From positions 1 through 64,000 of the forward strand of contig NZ_JAFFOB010000030.1 in assembly GCF_016918935.1 (NCBI RefSeq): a DNA stretch of 64,000 bases. The letters are read 5' to 3'. Position numbers and translations under genes: made by a program. Positions 18,068 to 27,552 of the stretch are shown here, one piece after another (position 1 is the stretch's first letter; each line of letters starts with the position of its first letter). The notes beneath the pieces were generated by a model. It did not search any database, was not told where the DNA came from, and saw nothing but the letters and a program-made list of their open reading frames with translations. Source of the stretch: Roseitranquillus sediminis (GTDB lineage: Bacteria > Pseudomonadota > Alphaproteobacteria > Rhodobacterales > Rhodobacteraceae).

Positions 18068-19104
18068 GCGGCGTGCAGACCCTCGTCGTCGGCGCCGACG
18101 AAGGCGGGCAACGCCTTGATCGATGGTTCCGGCGCCGGTTCGAGCACGTGCCGCAGGGCCGGCTCGAGAAACTGTGCCGCAAGGGCGAGATCCGCGTCGA
18201 CGGCGGCCGAGTCAAACCCTCGACACGGATCGAGCCGGGGCAGGAGGTGCGCATCCCGCCGCTCCCGGACGCCGAGGCGCCAGCGCCGCGGCGGCAGGAA
18301 GTCAGCGAGGCGGATGCCGAGATGATGCGGCGCGCGGTCATCTATCGCGACGACCACATCATCGCGCTGAACAAGCCTCCGGGCCTCGCGGTGCAGGGAG
18401 GCAGCGGCCAGCGCCGTCACGTCGACGCCCTGTCCGAGGCGCTGCGCTTCGATCGCGAGGAAAAGCCGCGCCTGGTGCACCGGCTCGACAAGGACACCTC
18501 CGGCCTCCTGCTGCTGGCGCGCAGCAGGAACGCGGCCGAGGCGCTGACGCGGGCCTTTCGCGCGCGCGAGACCCGCAAGATCTACTGGGCCGCGGTTGCC
18601 GGAGTGCCGCAGCCACGCATGGGGACCATTCGCTTCGCTCTGGTCAAGGCGCCCGGCCACGGCAAGGGTGGCGAGGGCGAGAAGATGCACTGCGTCCACC
18701 CGGACGTTGCGGACAGCACGCCCGGCGCCAAGCGCGCGGTGACGGACTACGCCGTCCTCTCCTCGCTCGGGTCGCGTGCGTCTTGGGTGGCGCTGGTGCC
18801 GGTGACCGGCCGCACGCACCAGCTTCGCGCGCATATGGCCGCGCTCGGCCATCCTGTGGTGGGCGACGGAAAGTACGGCGGCTCGGGCCAGGAGAACTTG
18901 GGCGACGGCTGGGGCGCGCAACTCGGCGGCGAATTCAGCCGAAAGCTCCACCTCCATGCGCGCGCGCTGCGCCTGACGCACCCCTTCACCGGAGCGGTGC
19001 TCAACCTCGGCGCGCCGCTGCCGGAGCACATGGCGCGCACCTGGCGCTTGCTCGACTGGCGCGAGAACGACGTACCGGGCGACCCGTTCGAGGGCGAGGT
19101 GTGA
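18064..19104 (+). CDS. rluC: RluA-family 23S rRNA pseudouridine synthase (RluC-like)
   Basis: 346-residue enzyme converting uridine to pseudouridine in large-subunit rRNA. An S4 RNA-binding domain occupies about residues 15-65 (RLDRWFRRRF…LCRKGEIRVDGGRV). The catalytic motif is HRLDKDTSGLLLLAR with the family's aspartate at D142. The C-terminal GRTHQLRAHMAALGHPVVGD is typical. It shares four bases with crcB at the start and overlaps the next GTG start at its end. Confidence 0.9.
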   Translation: MSGVQTLVVGADEGGQRLDRWFRRRFEHVPQGRLEKLCRKGEIRVDGGRVKPSTRIEPGQEVRIPPLPDAEAPAPRRQEVSEADAEMMRRAVIYRDDHIIALNKPPGLAVQGGSGQRRHVDALSEALRFDREEKPRLVHRLDKDTSGLLLLARSRNAAEALTRAFRARETRKIYWAAVAGVPQPRMGTIRFALVKAPGHGKGGEGEKMHCVHPDVADSTPGAKRAVTDYAVLSSLGSRASWVALVPVTGRTHQLRAHMAALGHPVVGDGKYGGSGQENLGDGWGAQLGGEFSRKLHLHARALRLTHPFTGAVLNLGAPLPEHMARTWRLLDWRENDVPGDPFEGEV

Positions 19105-19763
19105 CCTTGCGCCTGATCGTGTTCGACGTGGACGGCACGCTGGTCGACAGCCAGCGGCAGATCGCGGCGGCCTATACGGCAGGGTTCGCAGCCATCGATC
19201 GCCCCGCACCGCGACTTGCCGAAGTGAGGTCGGTGATCGGACTGTCGCTGCCGCTCGCCTTCACTCGGCTGGCGCCGGATGCAACGCCGGGCGAGGTGGA
19301 GCGCGGCATCCTCGCCTATCGCCGAGCCTTTTCCGCGGGTCCCGAGGCGCCGCTCTTCCCGGGCATCGCCGAGATGCTACGCCGGCTGGGGTCGCGGCCG
19401 ACAACGCTCCTCCGCATCGCCACCGGAAAGTCGCGGCGGGGCGTCGACCGCCTGCTGGCGCATCACGCGCTGGAAGGCCTGTTCCAGACGGTACAGACCG
19501 CGGACCTGCACCCGTCGAAGCCGCACCCGGCGATGCTGACGGCGGCGCTGGACGCCGTAGGCGTGACGCCGGAGCACGCCGTCATCGTCGGCGACGCGAC
19601 CTTCGACGTCGAGATGGGTCGCGCCGCCGGCATTGGCGCCTTGGGTGTCGCCTGGGGCTATCATCCGGCCGCCGCCCTGCACGGCGCGGGCGCCATCGGC
19701 GTCGCGGAGGACGTGGCGGCTCTCGAGGCGATGCTCGGCGCAGGCGAAATGGCGGTCGCATGA
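19101..19763 (+). CDS. HAD-superfamily phosphatase, Gph-like (GTG start)
   Basis: 220-residue hydrolase. Motif I is FDVDGT with D9 and D11, the threonine/serine region is RIATGKS, and motif IV is VGDATFDVEMG. The order and size fit phosphoglycolate-phosphatase-like HAD enzymes, but the substrate is not settled by sequence. GTG 19101 overlaps the preceding stop (GTGA), and its own stop overlaps the ATP12 ATG, so the three genes form a translationally coupled run. Confidence 0.88.
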   Translation: MTLRLIVFDVDGTLVDSQRQIAAAYTAGFAAIDRPAPRLAEVRSVIGLSLPLAFTRLAPDATPGEVERGILAYRRAFSAGPEAPLFPGIAEMLRRLGSRPTTLLRIATGKSRRGVDRLLAHHALEGLFQTVQTADLHPSKPHPAMLTAALDAVGVTPEHAVIVGDATFDVEMGRAAGIGALGVAWGYHPAAALHGAGAIGVAEDVAALEAMLGAGEMAVA

Positions 19764-20488
19764 GCGAGTGGGCTGTCAAGCGCTTCTGGGCGACCGCGAG
19801 CGTTCGGCGTGAGGGCGCGGACTGGTGCGTCCTCCTAGACGAGCGGCGGCTGATGACGCCGGGCAAGCGGCCCCTCTTGCTGCCGACGCAGGCGATGGCG
19901 TCAGTCGTGGCGGAGGAATGGGATCGGCAGCGTGAGCACGTCGAGCCGGGGACGATGCCCGTCACGCGGGCCGCGAACGCCGCGATAGACAAGGTGGCGC
20001 CGCAGCATGCGGAGGTGGTGCAGGCGCTCGCGGCCTATGGCGAGACGGACCTGCTCTGCTACCGCGCGGAGACTCCGGAGGGGCTCGCCCGCCGGCAGTC
20101 GGAGGCCTGGGACCCGCTGCTCGAATGGTCCGCGCAGGCGCTCGGGGCGCGGCTCGTCCCCATTGCGGGCGTGATGCCGCAGCCGCAGCCGCGCGAGGCG
20201 GTCGCGCGGCTGGCGGCGCAGGTCGAGGCGATGGATGCCTTCGCCCTGACGGCGTTTCACGACCTCGTCATGTTGTCGGGCTCGCTGGTGCTCGGCTTCG
20301 CCGTCCGGCATCGCCACCTCGACGCGATGGCCGCGTGGGAGCACTCGCGCATCGACGAGAGATGGCAGGCCGAGCAGTGGGGCGAGGACGCCGAGGCGGC
20401 GGAGGCCGAGGCCGTCCGGTGCGAGGCCTTCCTCGCAGCCGAACGCTTCGACGCGCTGGCACGGGAGCACGCTGCAGCCGGCGGTTGA
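19760..20488 (+). CDS. ATP12-family F1-ATPase assembly chaperone
   Basis: 242-residue relative of mitochondrial Atp12, which guards the alpha subunit during F1 assembly. The N-terminal KRFWATASVRREGADWCVLLD and EEWDRQREHVEPGTMPVTR stretches are diagnostic and typical of alphaproteobacteria, the mitochondrial sister group. It overlaps the HAD gene by four bases. About 170 bases without a gene follow before bztA. Confidence 0.9.
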   Translation: MSEWAVKRFWATASVRREGADWCVLLDERRLMTPGKRPLLLPTQAMASVVAEEWDRQREHVEPGTMPVTRAANAAIDKVAPQHAEVVQALAAYGETDLLCYRAETPEGLARRQSEAWDPLLEWSAQALGARLVPIAGVMPQPQPREAVARLAAQVEAMDAFALTAFHDLVMLSGSLVLGFAVRHRHLDAMAAWEHSRIDERWQAEQWGEDAEAAEAEAVRCEAFLAAERFDALAREHAAAGG

Positions 20489-20660
20489 GAAGGTTCCGTT
20501 ACATCACGGTCCCGGATCACGGCCTTGACTGCATGGAATGAATACGCCCAAACTTCCGGCACCGAAGGGGATGGGGAAGGACCTCCCTCACCATAGCGCG
20601 TTCACGTCGTGGACCGGGCGCCCAGCCCGGTTTTCGGGTGGGCTACAGGAAGAGGTAAAG

Positions 20661-21674
20661 ATGAAGAGATCCGTATTTTTCGGCGCAATGGCCGCAGGTC
20701 TCGTCGCGGGGGCCGCGTCGGCTGCGACGCTGGACGACGTTCAGTCGCGCGGAACGCTGAACTGCGGCGTGTCGACCGGCCTGCCCGGTTTTTCGTCGCC
20801 GAACGCCCAGGGCCAGTGGGAAGGCTTCGACGTTGCGGTGTGCCGTGCCGTTGCCGCCGCCGTGCTTGGCGATCCGCAGGCGGTCGAGTTCGTGCCCACC
20901 ACCGGCCAGACCCGCTTCACCGCCCTCGCCTCGGGCGAGATCGACATGCTGGCGCGGAACACGACCTGGACATTCAGCCGCGACAACGACCTGAAGTTCG
21001 AGTTCACCGGCATCAACTACTACGATGGCCAGGGCTTCATGGTGCCCAAGGCGCTCGGCGTGACTTCGGCGCGCGATCTCAGCGGCGCGACAGTCTGCAT
21101 CCAGACCGGCACCACGACCGAGCTGAACTTGGCGGATTACTTCCGCGCCAACAACATGGACTACGAGCCGGTCCCGATCGAGACAAACGCCGAGGCGCAG
21201 CAGCAGTACCTCGCCGGCGCGTGCGACGTCTACACGACCGACCGGTCCGGCCTCGCCGCGACCCGCGCGACGTTCGAGAATCCCGGCGACCACGTCATCC
21301 TGCCCGAGACCATCTCGAAGGAGCCGCTTGGACCGCTCGTGCGCCATGGCGATCCCGAGTGGGGCGACATCGTGCGCTGGACGCTCAACGCGCTCGTCGC
21401 CGCCGAAGAGTACGGCGTCACCTCCGCAAACGTGGACGAGCTGGCGCAGGGGACGGAGAACCCCGAGATCAACCGCCTCCTCGGGACCGAGGGCGAATTG
21501 GGCGCGATGATCCGGCTGGACAACAACTGGGCCGTCAATGCCATCAAGGCCGGTGGCAACTACGGCGAGCTGTTCGAGCGTTACCTGGGCGAGGGCACGC
21601 CCATCGGCCTGCCGCGGGGCCTCAACGCCCAGTGGCAGAACGGCGGTCTGCTCTACGCACCGCCGTTCCGGTAA
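20661..21674 (+). CDS. bztA: Polar amino-acid ABC transporter, periplasmic binding protein
   Basis: 337-residue solute-binding protein of the Glu/Gln/Asp/Asn (BztA/AapJ) type. A signal peptide is clear (MKRSVFFGAMAAGLVAGAASA), then the mature start TLDDVQSRGTLNCGVSTGLPG. ATG 20661 is chosen since AGGAAGAGG precedes it and it opens the signal peptide. Followed by a perfect 11-bp stem and two permease genes and an ATPase gene in the same direction. Confidence 0.93.
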   Translation: MKRSVFFGAMAAGLVAGAASAATLDDVQSRGTLNCGVSTGLPGFSSPNAQGQWEGFDVAVCRAVAAAVLGDPQAVEFVPTTGQTRFTALASGEIDMLARNTTWTFSRDNDLKFEFTGINYYDGQGFMVPKALGVTSARDLSGATVCIQTGTTTELNLADYFRANNMDYEPVPIETNAEAQQQYLAGACDVYTTDRSGLAATRATFENPGDHVILPETISKEPLGPLVRHGDPEWGDIVRWTLNALVAAEEYGVTSANVDELAQGTENPEINRLLGTEGELGAMIRLDNNWAVNAIKAGGNYGELFERYLGEGTPIGLPRGLNAQWQNGGLLYAPPFR

Positions 21675-21683
21675 GCAGAAGCG

Positions 21684-21710
21684 GTGAAGGGCGCGGCAGG
21701 TCCGCGCCCT
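21684..21710 (+). other. Stem-loop after bztA
   Basis: gaagggcgcgg (21684-21694) pairs perfectly with ccgcgcccttc (21700-21710). No T-run follows. Such structures after a binding-protein gene commonly protect its message and lower permease expression, which fits the need for more binding protein than permease. Confidence 0.6.
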
Positions 21711-21798
21711 TCGCACATCCACCAGAGGCCTTGACCGTCCGCAGCGTGCAAACCGTGCGAGGCTGGTCGATCATGGGCGAAACGGGGGAACCGCCAGA

Positions 21799-23016
21799 AT
21801 GACGACGACCGCAGCCGAGCCACCGAAGCAGTCGTTCCATCTCGGCCAGCTCATATACGACACGCGCTATCGCTCCCTCACGATCCAGATCGTGGCGCTG
21901 GTCCTGCTCATGCTGTTCTTCTCCTGGCTGGTCTCGAACACGGTCCAGAACCTCGCGACGCTCGGCAAGGACTTCGACTTCAGCTACCTCGGCCAGCGCG
22001 CAGGCTATGACATCAACCAGCGACTGATCGACTACTCCTCCGAAAGCACCCACGCGCGCGCGGCCCTCGTTGGCATCCTGAATACCCTGCTCGTGGCCTT
22101 CATGGGCTGCGTCGCCGCGACGATCATCGGCGTCATCGCCGGCGTGCTGCGGCTCTCGTCGAACTGGATCGTCTCGCGCCTGATGACGGTCTATGTCGAG
22201 GGCTTCCGCAACGTCCCCCTGCTGCTCTGGATCATCGCCATCTTCGCGCTGATGACCGAGGGCACGCCGCAGCCGCGCGACTTCCGCGAAGGCGGTACTG
22301 CCTCGATGCTGCTCTTCGACAGCGTGGCGATCTCGAACCGCGGCGTTTACGTTCCCGCGCCGGTCTGGGGGCCGGGGTCCCTCGCGCTCGGCATCGTCTT
22401 TGTTCTCTCAATCGTGGGGATCTGGGCCTGGCGGCGCTACGCACACGCGCGCCAGGAGAGGACCGGCGAGATTCTCCCGGTCTTCGCCGTCTCGCTGGCA
22501 CTCCTTCTGGTTCCGTCGGTGCTTGCCTACTTCGTCCTCGGCGCACCGATCGGCCTCGACTACCCCGAGCTGGGCGGCTTCAATTTCGCCGGCGGACTGC
22601 ACCTGCGGAACTCGTTGATCGCTCTCTGGCTGGCGCTTTCGCTCTACACCGGGGCGTTCATCGCCGAGATCGTGCGCGGGGGCATCCTCGCCGTGTCGCG
22701 GGGTCAGACCGAGGCGGCCTTCGCGCTCGGCCTCAGGCCGCGTCGCACGATGAACCTCGTCATCCTGCCGCAGGCGCTGCGCGTGATCATCCCGCCGCTC
22801 ATCTCGCAGTACCTGAACCTCACCAAGAACTCATCTTTGGCCATTGCGGTCGGATACATGGACGTGCGCTCCACCCTTGGGGGCATCAGCATCAACCAGA
22901 CGGGGCGCGAGCTGGAGGGGATGCTCCTTCTCGGCGGCTTCTACCTGCTGCTCAGCCTCGTCATTTCCAGCGCCATGAACTTCTACAACTCGCGCGTGAA
23001 GCTGAAGGAGCGGTGA
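21799..23016 (+). CDS. bztB: Polar amino-acid ABC transporter permease 1
   Basis: 405-residue inner-membrane permease. An early hydrophobic segment (IQIVALVLLMLFFSWLV) is followed by further membrane spans. The EAA loop that docks the ATPase is FIAEIVRGGILAVSRGQTEA…ALGLRPRRTMNLVILPQAL near the C-terminus. Length is close to R. capsulatus BztB. The next permease gene starts one base after the stop. Confidence 0.92.
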   Translation: MTTTAAEPPKQSFHLGQLIYDTRYRSLTIQIVALVLLMLFFSWLVSNTVQNLATLGKDFDFSYLGQRAGYDINQRLIDYSSESTHARAALVGILNTLLVAFMGCVAATIIGVIAGVLRLSSNWIVSRLMTVYVEGFRNVPLLLWIIAIFALMTEGTPQPRDFREGGTASMLLFDSVAISNRGVYVPAPVWGPGSLALGIVFVLSIVGIWAWRRYAHARQERTGEILPVFAVSLALLLVPSVLAYFVLGAPIGLDYPELGGFNFAGGLHLRNSLIALWLALSLYTGAFIAEIVRGGILAVSRGQTEAAFALGLRPRRTMNLVILPQALRVIIPPLISQYLNLTKNSSLAIAVGYMDVRSTLGGISINQTGRELEGMLLLGGFYLLLSLVISSAMNFYNSRVKLKER

Positions 23017-23017
23017 G

Positions 23018-24334
23018 ATGAGCGACACGCACGCGCAGACCGTCGCCTTCGTTCGCGAGAGCATGGTGCCACCCGCCGACCCGCCGCTGGGCGAGACCGG
23101 CATCTTCAAGTGGGTGCGCGAGAACCTTTTCTCGTCGTGGTTGAACGTGCTCCTCAGCGTGCTGTCGATCGCCTTCGTCGTCTGGGCGCTCGCGCATCTG
23201 CTGCCCTGGTTCCTGCAGTCGGTCTGGGACGCCGGCAGCCTCACCGAGTGCCGCGAGATCCGGGACGCGCGCTATGGCGAGGGCGCCGCATCCGCGTGCT
23301 TCGCCGTGATCACCGAGCGCTGGAACCAGCTCCTCTTCGGCTTCTACCCGCCCGAGCATTACTGGCGCCCGGTGCTGGCCTTCGTGCTCTTCCTCGTCGC
23401 GGTGTCGCCGGTCCTCTTTCAGGGACTGCCCCGTCGGCTGCTCGCCTTCACCGCGATCTATCCCTTCATCGGCTACTGGCTCCTCTGGGGCGGCACGATC
23501 TGGGGCCCGCTCCTGGTCATCGCGGGCTTCGTGATCGGGTGGGGCGCCTTCCGCCTCGCCGAGCCGCGCCTCGGAACGCTCGCCGCAGCGATCGCCGCGA
23601 TCCTGCTGCCGCTCGCCTGGTGGTTCTTCGCCGTGGGGCCGATCGCGGGGGACCTGGCGCAGATTGCGCCAATCGGTCTCGTGCGCATTGGATCCGGGGA
23701 TTTCGGCGGTTTCATGCTCGCCTTCATCATCGGCGTCGCCGGCATCGCGCTGAGCTTCCCGCTTGGGATCCTTCTCGCGCTCGGGCGGCAGTCGCATCTC
23801 TTCATCATCAACAAGAGCTGCGTCGGCTTCATCGAGATCATCCGCGGCGTGCCGCTGATCGTGTGGCTCTTCACCGCGTCGCTGCTGCTAAACTACTTCC
23901 TGCCGCCGGGGACGAACTTCGACCTGATGCTGCGGGTCATCATCATGGTGACGCTCTTCGCCGCCGCCTACATGGCCGAGGTGATCCGCGGCGGTCTGGC
24001 GGCGCTGCCGCGCGGCCAGTACGAGGCGGCCGATGCGCTCGGCCTCGACTACTGGAAGGCAATGCGACTCATCATCCTGCCGCAGGCGCTGAAGATCTCG
24101 ATCCCGGGGATCGTCAACACCTTCATCGGGCTATTCAAGGACACGACGCTGGTGGTCTTCATCGGCCTGCTTGACCCGATCGGCCTCTCGAACGCGATCC
24201 GCGCCTCGACCGAATGGAACGGCATCTACTGGGAGCTCTTCGTGTTCATCGGCCTGCTGTTCTGGATCTGCTGCTTCAGCATGTCGCGCTATTCCATGTA
24301 CCTCGAGCGGAAGCTCGAGACCGGCCACCGTTGA
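23018..24334 (+). CDS. bztC: Polar amino-acid ABC transporter permease 2
   Basis: 438-residue second permease forming the heterodimeric channel. Several membrane spans precede the EAA loop ([20 protein letters not shown], then [18 protein letters not shown]). Length matches BztC-type permeases, which carry a long N-terminal extension. bztD lies 10 bases downstream. Confidence 0.92.
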   Translation: MSDTHAQTVAFVRESMVPPADPPLGETGIFKWVRENLFSSWLNVLLSVLSIAFVVWALAHLLPWFLQSVWDAGSLTECREIRDARYGEGAASACFAVITERWNQLLFGFYPPEHYWRPVLAFVLFLVAVSPVLFQGLPRRLLAFTAIYPFIGYWLLWGGTIWGPLLVIAGFVIGWGAFRLAEPRLGTLAAAIAAILLPLAWWFFAVGPIAGDLAQIAPIGLVRIGSGDFGGFMLAFIIGVAGIALSFPLGILLALGRQSHLFIINKSCVGFIEIIRGVPLIVWLFTASLLLNYFLPPGTNFDLMLRVIIMVTLFAAAYMAEVIRGGLAALPRGQYEAADALGLDYWKAMRLIILPQALKISIPGIVNTFIGLFKDTTLVVFIGLLDPIGLSNAIRASTEWNGIYWELFVFIGLLFWICCFSMSRYSMYLERKLETGHR

Positions 24335-24344
24335 GGAAAACGCC

Positions 24345-25136
24345 ATGACCGACGCCGCCATCGACACCGCGCCTCGTTCTCCGCGCCTCAGCGTCAGCGA
24401 CGAGGTCGCGATCTCGATCCAGCGGATGAACAAGTGGTACGGCGCGTTCCACGTCCTGCGCGACATCGACCTCACGGTCTACCAAGGCGAGCGCATCGTG
24501 ATCTGCGGCCCCTCGGGCTCGGGCAAGTCGACGCTCATCCGCTGCATCAACCGTTTGGAGGAGCATCAGAAGGGCAAGATCATCGTCGATGGAACCGAGT
24601 TGTCTTCGGACCTCAAGAACATCGATCGGATCCGCTCCGAGGTCGGGATGGTGTTCCAGCACTTCAACCTTTTCCCGCACCTGACCATCCTGGAGAACTG
24701 CACGCTGGCCCCGATCTGGGTGCGCAAGACGCCGCGGCGGGAGGCGGAGGCCGATGCCATGCACTACCTCGAGAAGGTCAAAATCCCCGAGCAGGCGCAC
24801 AAGTATCCCGGCCAGCTTTCTGGCGGCCAGCAGCAGCGAGTCGCGATCGCCCGCGCCCTCTGCATGCGCCCCAAGATCATGCTCTTCGACGAGCCCACAT
24901 CGGCGCTCGACCCCGAGATGATCAAGGAGGTGCTCGACACGATGATCGAGCTCGCGCAGGAGGGTATGACCATGCTCGTCGTGACGCACGAGATGGGCTT
25001 CGCCCGCCAGGTCGCGAACCGAGTCATCTTCATGGACCAGGGTCAGATCGTCGAGCAGAACGAGCCTGAGGAGTTCTTCAACAACCCGCGCTCGGACCGG
25101 ACGAAGCTGTTTCTCAGTCAGATCCTCGGCCACTGA
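24345..25136 (+). CDS. bztD: Polar amino-acid ABC transporter ATP-binding protein
   Basis: 263-residue ATPase energising the transporter. Walker A is GPSGSGKST (about residues 54-62), the Q-loop follows at [14 protein letters not shown], the ABC signature is LSGGQQQR and Walker B is [15 protein letters not shown] 24345 follows TTGAGGAAAACGCC; upstream in-frame reading overlaps bztC. It is the last gene of the operon. Confidence 0.94.
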   Translation: MTDAAIDTAPRSPRLSVSDEVAISIQRMNKWYGAFHVLRDIDLTVYQGERIVICGPSGSGKSTLIRCINRLEEHQKGKIIVDGTELSSDLKNIDRIRSEVGMVFQHFNLFPHLTILENCTLAPIWVRKTPRREAEADAMHYLEKVKIPEQAHKYPGQLSGGQQQRVAIARALCMRPKIMLFDEPTSALDPEMIKEVLDTMIELAQEGMTMLVVTHEMGFARQVANRVIFMDQGQIVEQNEPEEFFNNPRSDRTKLFLSQILGH

Positions 25137-25294
25137 TCCGATCAGCGGGGCGATCTTCTGGTCCGCAAAAGCACGTTGGCCCAGGCTCTCTCGATCATCC
25201 GCGCGCCATTGCGGCGGCAGCCCCTCGAACGCTCGGACCACGAGCATCAGGCCCATCGGGAACACCGGCTGGTAGCCTGCGAAGTCCTGTCCGA
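25137..25294. other. Non-coding or degraded stretch after bztD
   Basis: No gene, clear terminator or repeat was recognised. On the minus strand the codons around 25141-25262 look protein-like in part but have no identifiable family. It borders the cpaA remnant and may be eroded sequence of the same locus. Confidence 0.35.
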
Positions 25295-25627
25295 CGGGGT
25301 ACCTCTGCCCATCCGGCCGTGCTGGCGCTGGTCGCGGTTTTCGCGCTGGTAAGGCCGCTGGGGTTGCCGCTACCGAGCGCAGACTGCGCTGGCTTCACCT
25401 CGTCGTCGTCCTGCTGGTCGGCTTCACCGCCAACGTCTTGGCGCTGATGGACGCGGGCGATACGAAATTCCGCGCCGTTGGCGCCGTTGGTCGCGCGCGA
25501 GGAGGCAATTCTTTTAGCCTCGGCCCTCGCTGCGGCGACCGCCGTCGGGCTGGCGCACGACCCAGCGGGAAAAGCTGGCGCTGCCCTCGCGACTTCCCTT
25601 TGTTCTCGCCGTCACCGCATCAGTTGA
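25295..25627 (+). pseudogene. cpaA: Remnant of prepilin peptidase cpaA/tadV
   Basis: Three plus-strand frames, read in order, give a CpaA-like protein: AVLALVAVFALV (25319 onward), RRLRWLHLVVVLLVGFTANVL with LMDAGDTKF (from 25375; the family active-site region is GAGDxK, here DAGDTK), then VAREEAILLASALAAATAVGLA (from 25490) to a stop at 25625. At least two frameshifts separate them and the N-terminal active-site segment is not found. CpaA would cleave Flp prepilin. It converges on, and slightly overlaps, the TPR gene. Confidence 0.72.
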
Positions 25628-26474
25628 CGACGCTGGCCTCGAGCGCGTCGAGCGACCGCGCGGCCGCCTCGAAGTACTGCGGGTGCGTCTCGATCGCCTG
25701 CGAGAGCAGCGCGCGCCCGGTCGAGACGTCGCCCTGCTTGATCGCGCTCAGCGCGGCGGTGTGCAAGAGCATCGCCCGCTCGGTCTGGGTCATCTGCACC
25801 ACCGGCAGGTCGTAGGCCCGCCGCGCCCCGCGGGCCATGACGAGGTTGTTCTTCGCGGTGAAGAGACCGGGGTCATAGTCCAGCGCCCGGTCGAACAGGC
25901 GCTCCGCGCCCGGCGCGTCGCCCCGGCTGAGCTTGGAATAACCCCAGTTGTTGAGCACGCCGGCGGGGCGAGTCGTCAGGCCGGCGGCGGTCTCGTAGAA
26001 CGCGTCGGCCTTGCTCCACTCCTGATTGCTGTCGGCGATCATCGCGGCGAGGCGGTAGCGCTGGTGCGTCTCGTAGGTCGGCGGGACCGCGTCCAGCACC
26101 GCCTCGGCGCGCGACCAATCCCCGGCGCGGATCAGCGCATCGGCGAGGTCCACCCGGTCCTCGTTCATGGCCTGGGGGTGCGCGGCGACCTGCTCCCACG
26201 CCGCCACGGCCTGAGCCGGCTGCTTCGCGCGGATCAGCGCGGCGGCAAGGCCACGGCGCAGGTCCAGACGGTCGGGCTTGGCTGCGGAGGCTTTGGCGAA
26301 ATAAGCCACCGCCTCGGCCGGGTCAGCCGAGGCCAGCATCACGTCGTTGAGGTTCGCCTCGTCGATGACGCTCACCGCGTCGAGCGCGCGCTCGACATCC
26401 GCGTCGCGCCCGCGCTGGCACCCGGCGGTGAGGATCGCCGCGGCGGCAAGCGCGGCGATGAGGGGGTGGCGCAT
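25620..26474 (-). CDS. TPR-repeat lipoprotein of the tad locus
   Basis: 284-residue protein with a lipoprotein signal (MRHPLIAALAAAAILTAGC, lipobox LTAGC with Cys19). The rest is built of TPR-like helical pairs, e.g. DRLDLRRGLAAALIRAKQPAQ and GVLNNWGYSKLSRGDAPGAE. In Rhodobacterales tad loci such a gene usually follows tadD. The reading frame is intact although the locus around it is decaying, so it may have a separate role or have decayed last. Confidence 0.8.
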   Translation of the reverse strand: MRHPLIAALAAAAILTAGCQRGRDADVERALDAVSVIDEANLNDVMLASADPAEAVAYFAKASAAKPDRLDLRRGLAAALIRAKQPAQAVAAWEQVAAHPQAMNEDRVDLADALIRAGDWSRAEAVLDAVPPTYETHQRYRLAAMIADSNQEWSKADAFYETAAGLTTRPAGVLNNWGYSKLSRGDAPGAERLFDRALDYDPGLFTAKNNLVMARGARRAYDLPVVQMTQTERAMLLHTAALSAIKQGDVSTGRALLSQAIETHPQYFEAAARSLDALEASVVN

Positions 26475-26506
26475 CAGACGCTCCCGACTGCTCGATCTCG
26501 TCCGCT

Positions 26507-27058
26507 TCAGTCCGGGTGGGGCAGGATCAGGTAGTCGCCTCTGCCGCGTCGAACGAGTGCGAACTTGCGTTTCTGCAACTCAGGATAGTCGCGCGCCTCG
26601 ACCTTGGACAGGGCTAGGCGCAGGTTGTCGCGGATGGCGGCAGATCGGCCACTGTCGAGCGCATAGGCCCGGCGGAAGACGCGCTCCGCCTCGCCCGCGC
26701 GCCCCTGCTCGATCAGCACGACGCCGAGATTGTTCCACGCGGTCACCGCCTCGGGCTCGGCCTCGACCGCACGGCGCAGCAGGCGCTCGGCCTGTCCCAG
26801 CCGGCCGAGCCGCAGGTTGGCCGAGCCCAGCCCCGCCAGCACCTCGACCGACGGCCCCTCCTCGAGCGCAGCCCGGGTGTAGGCACGCAGCGCCAGCTCG
26901 TGCTCCCCGGCCTCCATCAGCCGGTGGCCGGCGGTCAGCTGGCCCGACGCCTCTTCCCCCGGCGCAAGCCCCGGCGCCCACGGCCCCTCTGGCGTCTGCC
27001 CGGCGCACCCCGCGAGGAAGAGCGCCAGGATCGCGGCGCGCGGGTCTATCGGCGTCAG
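26507..27058 (-). CDS. tadD: TadD-like TPR lipoprotein, start codon lost (CTG)
   Basis: In frame with a conserved TPR region (VLAGLGSANLRLGRLGQAE, AVTAWNNLGVVLIEQGRAGE) lies an upstream lipoprotein signal ILALFLAGCAGQ. The frame opens with CTG at 27058 where an ATG overlapping the upstream stop would be expected; the first ATG (26917) lies after the signal. TadD is the pilotin-like lipoprotein of the Tad system. Either CTG is used weakly or the gene is inactivated. 183 codons from CTG. Confidence 0.65.
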   Translation of the reverse strand: MTPIDPRAAILALFLAGCAGQTPEGPWAPGLAPGEEASGQLTAGHRLMEAGEHELALRAYTRAALEEGPSVEVLAGLGSANLRLGRLGQAERLLRRAVEAEPEAVTAWNNLGVVLIEQGRAGEAERVFRRAYALDSGRSAAIRDNLRLALSKVEARDYPELQKRKFALVRRGRGDYLILPHPD

Positions 27059-27526
27059 AATGCTCCACTCCCGAGGGTAACGAAGATGTCGTAGATGGTC
27101 GGCGCCAAGCGCTTGATGAGCAGCGGCGGCACCGGCGGCATCATTGTGACGAGCGTCATCGTGGTCGGCAAGGTGTTTGCCGCCTCCTCGGCGGCATCGA
27201 CCGGCGAGCGCGTTGGCGAACGAGGTGCCGAAGGACCGGCGCCTGCATCAGCGCGACCACGACGCACGTCACGTCCGCCACACCGGTGCGTTCTGCGAGA
27301 TCGCGCGGCACGGCGAGCTTGCAATTGCCGACGCGGATCTCGTGCGAGGCTGATCGACCGGCCGAAGGCAACCAGGGTAGATGCCCTCGACCACCAGGAA
27401 GACACCGACGAAGATCGCGCCGCAGATCGGGATTTCCTCGAAGATTTGCGGCGGCAGGTCTAGGCCCCACATCCGGAAGCGTATGTTCCTCGGCGCGGGC
27501 GGCGGTGCGGCGCCACTGGCCGTCAT
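27059..27526 (-). pseudogene. Fused remnant of tadB (N-terminus) and tadC (C-terminus)
   Basis: Minus-strand frames read in order give a TadB-like N-terminal membrane segment (CGAIFVGVFLVVEGIYPG, ORF start 27526), then TadC-like LAERTGVADVTCVVVALMQA, then the TadC end AEEAANTLPTTMTLVTMMPP … IYDIFVTLGSGAF with a stop at 27055-27057. Frameshifts separate the pieces and hundreds of codons of both genes are missing. TadB and TadC are the inner-membrane platform of the pilus. The identification is by recalled family patterns. Confidence 0.72.
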
Positions 27527-27552
27527 TGCCCGACCTCAAGGAAACGATGGCT

